Positions 58,252-64,000 of a stretch of 64,000 nucleotides of DNA are shown in pieces. Under the pieces are notes generated by a model. It ran no database searches and was not told the DNA's origin. It saw only the letters and a program-made list of their open reading frames with translations. The translations under genes were made by a program, and so were the position numbers. The number at the start of each line of letters is the position of its first letter. The stretch's first letter is position 1. Source of the DNA: Lactobacillus sp. ESL0680. Lineage in GTDB: Bacteria; Bacillota; Bacilli; Lactobacillales; Lactobacillaceae. The stretch is from NCBI RefSeq assembly GCF_029392855.1, contig NZ_CP113945.1:1-64000 (forward strand), read 5' to 3'.

Positions 58252-59394
58252 TTAACTGATACTTTGATATTTATTGCCAACATCTAATTTTGGTAGTTTT
58301 ATCATTTTACTGGTTTTTTTACCACGTTCGTGTTGAGTTAATCTCAAATCGTCATAATTATTGTTTTCATTAGTATCTAAAGTGATATTGTCTTCAGGAA
58401 TATCACTTATTGTTGAAAATATGGGTTTATTGTGTTCCCAAATTTTAATGATATTTCCAGGTTTAGTTAGAATATTTAATTCAATAGAATTTTTATTTCT
58501 TTTAGCATTAAGTATAGTTGGTTTATCGGTAGCATATTTTGATGCTGAGATTGTTTTAATTAAATGCTTACCACTATAAATTGTAAAGTCTTTATATCCT
58601 TTGAATGGTAAAACTATTTTGAATTTAGCGCCGTTTTTCTTCACTTTATAATTTTTAACAGTCTGCTTATTGTATTTGATATTTAAATTAGAAATATCAT
58701 AAGTATTCCCACTAATAGCTAATTTATGAGTTTTTCCAGAATAATTCATATGAAAATGAGTGATTCTTGGATTTAATTTAATAGGTAAATCAATAGATAC
58801 AATATTATTATTACTAATTGAATCTCCTAGATTTGCTATAGATTTAGAATATGCTTTTTTCATTCCTCGGATATCAGGCTTTTCAATAGAATAAATCCTA
58901 TTAGCTGGATTCATTACAGATTTACTATTTTTTAAATTATGTTTTAAACCTAATGCATGACCTAATTCATGTTCGGCCACATTAATTTTTTGTTGAGTTG
59001 TGTAGTTATATTTTTTTAGTGAAGTTTTGTTGAGTTCGACTTTGTTGCTGACAATTAAGTGATTACTTGTATTATATTGCATATGGTCTACACCAGCCAG
59101 ACCTATTAAGGTTTTATCTTGTTTTTGAGTGAGTGCCAATAAGTGTGTTTTTGATGAGCTAGCTTTTGTCCATTTAAAACCAGCTTTTGTCCAAGCGTTT
59201 GTTGCTTTTTTCCATATAGACTTGTAGTACTTAGATTGCTTGTTTATTACATAGGTTGAATGTTGTTCGGGAAATCTCCAACCATAAGGTGTTATTGCTT
59301 TCGTTTTAGCTGATACATTACTTGGGACAGCGCCTAAAAATACAAGTAAAGTTAATGATAAAATAGTGTAAAATTTCATTCTTTTGTTTTTCAT
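58252..59394 (-). CDS. secreted matrixin-like zinc metalloprotease
   Basis: A 380-residue exported protein. Signal peptide 1-29 (cleavage at VSA/KT). The zinc motif is HELGHALGLKH, with His142, Glu143, His146 and His152, and Met161 in SVMNP forms the Met-turn of metzincins. The catalytic domain is short (about 35-180). The rest is beta-rich with KxYxxKKNGAKFKIVLP-like segments suggesting one or two Ig/S-layer-type domains. ATG follows TTAGGAGG. Substrate unknown; no wall anchor seen. Confidence 0.87.
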   Translation of the reverse strand: MKNKRMKFYTILSLTLLVFLGAVPSNVSAKTKAITPYGWRFPEQHSTYVINKQSKYYKSIWKKATNAWTKAGFKWTKASSSKTHLLALTQKQDKTLIGLAGVDHMQYNTSNHLIVSNKVELNKTSLKKYNYTTQQKINVAEHELGHALGLKHNLKNSKSVMNPANRIYSIEKPDIRGMKKAYSKSIANLGDSISNNNIVSIDLPIKLNPRITHFHMNYSGKTHKLAISGNTYDISNLNIKYNKQTVKNYKVKKNGAKFKIVLPFKGYKDFTIYSGKHLIKTISASKYATDKPTILNAKRNKNSIELNILTKPGNIIKIWEHNKPIFSTISDIPEDNITLDTNENNNYDDLRLTQHERGKKTSKMIKLPKLDVGNKYQSIS

Positions 59395-59535
59395 GTTAAC
59401 CTCCTAATATAAAACAATATATTATTATACGTTTATTTAAATATATTGCAAATTAATTATTTTATTTTTGATAAAAAATATGTATTATGTTAATGACTTA
59501 ATAAAAGAGTTTAGATTATTCAGTAATAAGAACAA

Positions 59536-59566
59536 AGAAAAAAGTCCACTAATGTAGGACTTTAAA
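59536..59566 (-). terminator. terminator of the 143-residue membrane gene
   Basis: On minus AAAGTCCTAC/GTGGACTTTTTT (partly paired, ACATTAGT loop) ends the gene at 59609. It resembles the 5' hairpin of the antisense RNA at 20.4 kb, but its position suits a terminator. Confidence 0.6.
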
Positions 59567-59608
59567 ATTATTATTCATATACAAATAAATATTATAAGGA
59601 AATATTTA

Positions 59609-60040
59609 TTATTTTTTTGCATAATGTATTAGTAACAAAATAACTGGTAGAATTTGGCAGATAGACCAATATGCTAAATTGACATAAGCAATAATTATAA
59701 TTGTAGGATACTTTAATACTGTATAGTACAAAATTACCAGACCTATACCAACTACAAGAGATAATATTTCTATAAATTTTAAAGTCTTTTGTTTTGCTAT
59801 GGCTATGCTTTCATTGCCTTCAATATCTTCGTTAGTTTCTTTTTTTACCTGTCTTGTAGACGGTGCATGATTATGAGTATTGTTTAAAGATGATGCCATA
59901 AAAAAGAAAATAATTGCTATAATTATATCTACTATTGAACTAAAAGTATTTGTTTTCCATTGATATATAGCAAGAAATAATAAAGCAATAGTTATTATTA
60001 AATCTAATAAGTTTATGGCATGTTTTCTTGTTTTTTTCAT
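59609..60040 (-). CDS. four-helix membrane protein, unknown
   Basis: A 143-residue protein not recognised by family. It has a basic N-terminus KKTRKHAIN, two membrane helices (about 10-50), a polar acidic loop (NNTHNHAPSTRQVKKETNEDIEGNES), two more helices (about 88-138) and a short HYAKK tail. The ATG follows AGAGGAG. The topology mirrors the 135-residue protein encoded divergently at 60439, though sequence identity is slight. AT-rich like its surroundings. It might be an immunity or accessory protein, by context only. Confidence 0.65.
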   Translation of the reverse strand: MKKTRKHAINLLDLIITIALLFLAIYQWKTNTFSSIVDIIIAIIFFFMASSLNNTHNHAPSTRQVKKETNEDIEGNESIAIAKQKTLKFIEILSLVVGIGLVILYYTVLKYPTIIIIAYVNLAYWSICQILPVILLLIHYAKK

Positions 60041-60370
60041 AGATTCTCCTCTTTATGAAATATAATTTTACATCAAGGTTGAAAAATAGGAAATCTATTC
60101 CACAGATTTAGTGTTTAATGTAGTGATAAGCGCTTCTAGCAAGGGACTAAAAATTAATGTTTATATTTACCTAACTGTGTCTCTAGGGATATGCTTTTTT
60201 ATTAAAAAATAAAAAAGCAATTAGTTGAGTAGACCCAATCAGTTTATATAGTGTACTTTAAGATTGTAGTTTTATCTCTTATTTATAGAACGATAATTTG
60301 TTCTATTATTATATTTATAATATTACATAATATCAGTGTTTGTATAGTTTAATTTATAATAATAAAAGCC
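60041..60370. other. AT-rich gene-free divergent region
   Basis: About 330 bases between divergent membrane-protein genes. No gene was found. It contains A/T runs and one weak hairpin (TTAGTTGAGTAGACCCAATCAG). The composition is clearly more AT-rich than the housekeeping part of the window, which suggests acquired DNA. Confidence 0.5.
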
Positions 60371-60399
60371 TTGCATATATAACATATGTTATATATAAT
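60371..60399 (+). promoter_or_regulatory. promoter with palindromic operator in the spacer
   Basis: TTGCAT (60371-60376), exactly 17 bases, TATAAT (60394-60399). The spacer is filled by the perfect palindrome ATATAACATATGTTATAT (60377-60394), extending to 22 bases at 60375-60396. A dimeric repressor sitting there would block RNA polymerase. The gene starts at 60439 with AAAAGGAA ahead. Confidence 0.7.
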
Positions 60400-60438
60400 A
60401 TTATTAGTGTTATATATTTATATAAAAAGGAATAGTAA

Positions 60439-60846
60439 ATGAAAAAGAAAAGTAAGTATAGATTAAAAATGTTTTGTCTTTTATTTATCGCAATAGCATT
60501 AGTTGTTGCAATACTATTAGTGGAAAGACACGATATCTGGGCAATGATTAGAGATTTAGTATCTCTTGCTGTAGTATTATTTATTTTTTATATCTCATTT
60601 TCAGTAGAAAAAGATTCTAAAGATTCAGATGATAGTGTAAAAAATAAGCATAATTATAGTGCTGTTATATTTATAGTGCTATTTGCTGTAGCGTTAATTT
60701 CTATAGCGTTATATTCGTTTTATAAAAAGTCAATTATATTTCTGGGTATATTTACAATATCAGGTATTCTTATTGGTTTGTCAGTTTTTGTGGATTTTGT
60801 GGATATTCTAGTTAGTTTGTTTAATTTTTTTAAAAATAAAAAATAA
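60439..60846 (+). CDS. four-helix membrane protein, unknown
   Basis: A 135-residue protein of no recognised family. N-terminus KKKSKYRLK, membrane helices at about 10-28 and 35-55, a polar loop EKDSKDSDDSVKNKHN, helices at about 72-95 and 98-128, and the tail FFKNKK. It is first in a two-gene unit with the secreted cationic protein 38 bases downstream, under a promoter with a palindromic operator. A membrane immunity role for that partner is possible, but only from context. Confidence 0.65.
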   Translation: MKKKSKYRLKMFCLLFIAIALVVAILLVERHDIWAMIRDLVSLAVVLFIFYISFSVEKDSKDSDDSVKNKHNYSAVIFIVLFAVALISIALYSFYKKSIIFLGIFTISGILIGLSVFVDFVDILVSLFNFFKNKK

Positions 60847-60884
60847 ACTTTTTAAATATACTTACAGAGTAAGGGTAGAGATAC

Positions 60885-61364
60885 ATGAAAAGTAAATTAC
60901 AACGTTTGTTAATTGTGTTATGCAGTATAGTAATGCTTATTCAACCAATAACGTATATTACTAGTAACACAGTAATTGCTACTACAACGCAAAAGGAAAA
61001 AATAAGTACTGCAAAGAAAGATTTAAAATTACAGGTTAAACTTAGCGATAAAGATTTAAAGCTAATTTCTAATAAGAATATTTTAGCTTTAGATAAACAA
61101 ATTAATGAAGTTAGACCACGTGGTTTTGTTAGTGATGTAAAATTATGCGTAAAAGCGGTTAGAGTTGCATATAAGTTATTACCTAAAAAAGTACAAAAGA
61201 AGATTTTGAAATATGGCATTACGAAGACTGCAAAACTTATAGTTAAAGTAGTTGATAAGTATAGTGGGTATTCAAGTAAACTTGTACATACAATTTGCAA
61301 AAAAATACATATACCAAGAAAATATGCAAATATATTAGCGAAAGTAGTTAATTTTTTTCTTTAA
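60885..61364 (+). CDS. secreted cationic protein, bacteriocin-like, unknown
   Basis: A 159-residue exported protein with signal peptide 1-32 (LLIVLCSIVMLIQPITYI, cleavage near VIA/TT). The mature part starts polar and Lys-rich (STAKKDLKLQVKLSDKDLK). The C-terminal half from about 85 is strongly cationic and amphipathic: VAYKLLPKKVQKKILKYG, TKTAKLIVKVVDKYSG, HIPRKYANILAKVV. Two cysteines remain after cleavage, Cys88 and Cys138, able to form one disulfide. No family recognised. Composition resembles pore-forming or membrane-active bacteriocins. It follows the 4-TM gene. Confidence 0.65.
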   Translation: MKSKLQRLLIVLCSIVMLIQPITYITSNTVIATTTQKEKISTAKKDLKLQVKLSDKDLKLISNKNILALDKQINEVRPRGFVSDVKLCVKAVRVAYKLLPKKVQKKILKYGITKTAKLIVKVVDKYSGYSSKLVHTICKKIHIPRKYANILAKVVNFFL

Positions 61365-61425
61365 CTGAATAACAAATTTGAGTTAAAAATTTCCGAGTTA
61401 AGAAATGTCATGAATCCAAAAAATA

Positions 61426-61463
61426 GAACTAATTTCTGATATTTTATCAGGGCTAGTCTTTTA
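61426..61463 (+). terminator. possible terminator after the cationic protein gene
   Basis: GAACTA/GGCTAGTC with TCTGATATTTTATCAG inside can fold (CTGATA/TATCAG is a perfect inner stem), followed by TTTT. Similar in sequence to 58187-58230. Confidence 0.5.
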
Positions 61464-61501
61464 GAATTTCAGATTCCTTGAAGATATTTATTAAGAGAAG
61501 T

Positions 61502-61534
61502 AAAAAAAGCGATCCCATAGGAATCGCTTTTTTC
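61502..61534. terminator. bidirectional terminator
   Basis: AAAAAAAGCGATCC/GGAATCGCTTTTTT around CATA, serving the minus gene that ends at 61548. Confidence 0.85.
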
Positions 61535-61547
61535 TTTTGACGTATTT

Positions 61548-62120
61548 TTATTTTTGCTTTAAATATTGTTCATACAAAAAGTTTTCTTTGTTTAAAATGT
61601 CTAATGTTAAAATATCATCTATTAATATGGGTGATTTGTCTAGCTCATCGGTTATGCCAAAATCTTCATAATATTCTTGCTCAGCTAATAGTAATTCTTT
61701 TTTGTTGATATTGATAAGCTTCCCAGTATGAACATAATCGTCAGTAGTAGTGGTAAGTGTAATAATCGATTTTTGTTCACAACAATAATTTAATATGCTG
61801 TTTATATTACTTTTAGGAATATTTTTATAAATCCTTTCAAGGTGTAAGCGATCAAAATTATTCTGACTATTCTGATAGTTAATAAAAAAATCAAAAGTTG
61901 ACGTATAGTTATTATCCTGTATGATTTTTGCAATATTATCTTTTTTGTATAAAACATAGCTATCTAAACAGCCATATTCATCGATTGATTTGAAAATATA
62001 GTATTGGTTTAAATCATCAATTAAATATCCTAATAAAAAGTCGTTGTCTTCTATATTTTGGTAGACACTTACTAAATTATTTTTATTAAGATATTTATTA
62101 CAAATTTCATTATCATTCAT
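61548..62120 (-). CDS. hypothetical soluble acidic protein
   Basis: A 190-residue protein without membrane segments or signal peptide, rich in Asp, Asn, Ile and Tyr. Two halves look separately folded: an N-terminal NDFLLGYLIDDLNQYYIFKSID segment and a C-terminal LININKKELLLAEQEYYEDFG segment, each like a small beta-barrel or Sm-like strand set, which is speculative. It is downstream of the SLAP genes on the same strand (gap 57 bases) and might be read with them. No family recognised. AAGGAATTTTT before the ATG. Confidence 0.6.
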   Translation of the reverse strand: MNDNEICNKYLNKNNLVSVYQNIEDNDFLLGYLIDDLNQYYIFKSIDEYGCLDSYVLYKKDNIAKIIQDNNYTSTFDFFINYQNSQNNFDRLHLERIYKNIPKSNINSILNYCCEQKSIITLTTTTDDYVHTGKLININKKELLLAEQEYYEDFGITDELDKSPILIDDILTLDILNKENFLYEQYLKQK

Positions 62121-62177
62121 AGTTTATAAAAATTCCTTGTTATTTACGGTGTTCTTACCATATTTACTTAGTAATCC

Positions 62178-63617
62178 TTAACTCCAATCTTCGAAGTAAA
62201 GTGAATTAAGTTGTTCTTTTGTTGTTTTAACAAGCCAAGTAACCTCTTTAACTTCACCGCGGCTAACAGAAGATGATCTTAGAGTAACTGCGGCAATTGC
62301 TAAAGCATTTTCGTAATTATTTTTAAGTCCTGCATCAATTGCTATGGCGCTCAAAGTATTTTGACCATCCATAAATACCTGCTCTAATTCCTTTTTGTCG
62401 CTGGAACTTGCTTCTACTTGATCGGATTTGGCACTTTCCGGCGTGTTTAACGGCTGAAGAGTAATGTAGTTGTTATCAAATTTGATTGCGTCGGCTTTAA
62501 CAAAACTGTTGTTAAAAGTTAGACGGTCAGGATCAGACGCGGAAATTATGTCATGATTTTTTCGGAATAAGTGATAGTACAACTCAGCTTTTTGGGTTTT
62601 ATTATCCCAAATATAGAATAAGCCATCAGCACTGATTGTTTCATCTTTTAGCGGGGTTAATGTAGATAATTCCTTACCCATAGATGAATAAAGCTGGATT
62701 GGCTTATCAGAAATAGAGGTAAAAGTGCGATAGGCCATGTCGTCATAATCAGCAATTGGCAAATCATTCCTAATCTTGAGCAAGCTTTCATCAAGATATT
62801 CATTAGGACAATCATGTAAATGGTAGATGTAACCGTCAAAGTCTTCTGCCCAAGGGCTAACGCACCGATCGATTGTTACTTTTTGACCCTTTTTAAGCTT
62901 ACGACTAGTGTTGCGATTAGAGATGTATTGCGTATGGGTATTCTTAGTAACTATTGCGGTTGTAATGCCGTTATAACGAGCAATTTGGCCATTGATTTTA
63001 CCAACATTCTTAGCATTTAGATAGCGGTTGTTTCCCAGCGCATAATAATCTTGGCCCTTAATTTTATGAGTTGGCAGGTAACTTTGTTTTTTAGAATTTT
63101 GATAGTAAAAGTACTTGGGAATTGTAGTAGTGGTTTTTATTTTACCAGCATACTTAACCAAAGTATTTTTGGCTAAAGTTTTTCCTACCTTTTTTCCGTT
63201 TTTGTTGTAAATATTAGACGCGTGGTTGAGCAGCAACTTGCCTTTTTGCAGCTGCTTACCATTAACTGCCATAACATACTTTGCCTTAATGTAAGCATTG
63301 TGGGCAATTTGGTAGTATTTTGTTCCGTGAATAAAAGCGGTTCGTCCCGTGTATGCAATATCAGTAGTGTCATAGTCACAATCTAGGTAAGCGTAGCCTT
63401 GATTGTCGGTATTAATAATACGTATTCCTGGTATGTTGTTATAGTAGCGATAACGCTTGCCGTTGGCCTTGTAGATAAACGGATCATCGATAACTGTGAT
63501 GGTATTTTTCTTGGTTTTACTAATAGCTTGGACATTCTGTGGCTCAAGCATTGATAAGATAGGACTGCTGAGTAGTACAGCAGCTAGAATAATAGTTATT
63601 TTTTTACTTAGTTTCAT
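62178..63617 (-). CDS. SLAP-domain secreted cell-surface protein
   Basis: A 479-residue exported protein. Signal peptide 1-31 (ITIILAAVLLSSPILSM, cleavage near VQA). Residues 35-260 contain SLAP (Lactobacillus S-layer) type units such as NHASNIYNKNGKKVGKTLAKNTLVKYAG and YYALGNNRYLNAKNVGKINGQ, which bind wall polysaccharide. The C-terminal part (about 270-479) is a distinct region ending KTTKEQLNSLYFEDWS, with no recognised fold. The start lies 3 bases after the stop of the upstream SLAP gene, so the two are coupled. Confidence 0.85.
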   Translation of the reverse strand: MKLSKKITIILAAVLLSSPILSMLEPQNVQAISKTKKNTITVIDDPFIYKANGKRYRYYNNIPGIRIINTDNQGYAYLDCDYDTTDIAYTGRTAFIHGTKYYQIAHNAYIKAKYVMAVNGKQLQKGKLLLNHASNIYNKNGKKVGKTLAKNTLVKYAGKIKTTTTIPKYFYYQNSKKQSYLPTHKIKGQDYYALGNNRYLNAKNVGKINGQIARYNGITTAIVTKNTHTQYISNRNTSRKLKKGQKVTIDRCVSPWAEDFDGYIYHLHDCPNEYLDESLLKIRNDLPIADYDDMAYRTFTSISDKPIQLYSSMGKELSTLTPLKDETISADGLFYIWDNKTQKAELYYHLFRKNHDIISASDPDRLTFNNSFVKADAIKFDNNYITLQPLNTPESAKSDQVEASSSDKKELEQVFMDGQNTLSAIAIDAGLKNNYENALAIAAVTLRSSSVSRGEVKEVTWLVKTTKEQLNSLYFEDWS

Positions 63618-63620
63618 TTT

Positions 63621-64000
63621 TTACCACTTTACTTTAATTAATTTGCCCTTACCAACAATGTAGTAAGATGTGTTCTTGACTTTAATTGGATCGCCATAGA
63701 TATTGTATGGTGTATGTGCTGGAATTTTGCCGCGTGGGTTACCCTTAGTGTCATAAAGAGTTATTGCTTTATCATTCCAAGTAATTCCGCGGCCGCTAAC
63801 ATTACTTGCTGGTATATAGAAGTCGTTATCAATTAAGTAAAAGGACCGTCCACTAGCGTAATGTGCGTTTTTATTTTCGATAGTATCTTCGTTAATTTTA
63901 TGAACTTTAACTCGTGAACCAGCCTTTAAAATTATCGCGTTTGCGCGGTGACCTTTGTTGTTATATAAGTAAGTACTGTGCATGACACGCTTAGTGTTCT
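63621..64000 (-). CDS. SLAP-domain protein, C-terminal part (cut by window edge)
   Basis: The frame stays open to the right edge, adding NTKRV before the first Met at 63983, so this is the 3' end of a larger gene. At least two SLAP-type units are visible: RVMHSTYLYNNKGHRAN with LKAGSRVKVHKI, and ITLYDTKGNPRGKIPAHTPYNIYG, ending YIVGKGKLIKVKW. This C-terminal arrangement anchors lactobacillar surface proteins to the wall. The N-terminal domain lies beyond 64000. Coupled to the SLAP gene at 62178-63617. Confidence 0.85.
   Translation of the reverse strand, partial: NTKRVMHSTYLYNNKGHRANAIILKAGSRVKVHKINEDTIENKNAHYASGRSFYLIDNDFYIPASNVSGRGITWNDKAITLYDTKGNPRGKIPAHTPYNIYGDPIKVKNTSYYIVGKGKLIKVKW

Noticed and set aside
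59533..59566. Fourth antisense RNA suggested by a hairpin like that at 20416-20438
   Set aside because: No promoter or toxin frame accompanies it; it works as the terminator of the minus gene at 59609.

Overview
The window reads as the replication-origin-proximal part of a low-GC Firmicute chromosome, most probably a Lactobacillus of the delbrueckii/acidophilus branch. The evidence is the gene order dnaN-yaaA-recF-gyrB-gyrA-rpsF-ssb-rpsR-gdpP-rplI-dnaB, a D-lactate dehydrogenase, SLAP-type cell-surface proteins, many short terminators and the 16S sequence. An insect-associated species is possible from the 16S variable regions, but I cannot fix the species by eye. dnaA should lie just left of position 1: the first 60 bases hold two near-consensus DnaA boxes inside a perfect 16-bp inverted repeat.

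Layout. 1-12.8 kb: replication, gyrase, ribosomal-protein and c-di-AMP housekeeping genes, all on +. 12.8-16.6 kb: a CsbD-like stress peptide, a DUF2974 hydrolase, an MgtC-like membrane protein, tRNA-Thr and a GNAT acetyltransferase. 16.6-20.2 kb: a DHA2 efflux pump with its DUF4811 partner, divergent from a MerR regulator and a TMEM175-like channel protein. 20.2-24.8 kb: two similar modules, each a TetR regulator divergent from a zinc-free MDR oxidoreductase, each followed by a small type I toxin-antitoxin-like locus. A third, decayed copy of that locus lies at 15.7-15.9 kb. 24.8-35.3 kb: TraX, a HIBADH-type reductase, two aldo-keto reductases, a CPA2 antiporter, a HAD phosphatase, ProC, LdhD, a fructosamine-kinase-like protein and exonuclease III. 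35.4 kb: a free-standing 29-residue peptide gene with its own promoter and terminator. 35.6-40.2 kb: a PLD-helicase-DUF3427 protein, a secreted beta-lactamase-fold hydrolase and a divergent deformylase. 40.4-45.7 kb: one complete rRNA operon (tandem promoters, 16S-23S-5S-tRNA-Asn). 45.7-52.5 kb: LysR, a covalent-FMN fumarate/urocanate reductase-like flavoprotein, CitG, a GntP permease with glycerate kinase, and a cytochrome-b5-like protein. 52.6-55.9 kb: an operon of two acyltransferases and two GT8 glycosyltransferases. 56.2-64 kb: an accessory, increasingly AT-rich surface region with a DUF4097 protein, a BspA-LRR protein, a secreted matrixin-like protease, 4-TM proteins, a secreted cationic protein and SLAP proteins, the last running off the right edge.

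The least described material is in small features: the three holin-like-toxin loci with antisense RNAs, the 29-residue peptide at 35406-35495, and the pair at 60439-61364 (4-TM protein plus secreted cationic two-cysteine protein), whose promoter carries a perfect palindrome between its -35 and -10 elements. Also notable are an apparently lost start codon in an acyltransferase (GTT at 56050-56048) and an acidic-to-Leu replacement in the quinolone-binding segment of GyrA. All functional calls rest on motifs read by eye; no database search was possible.
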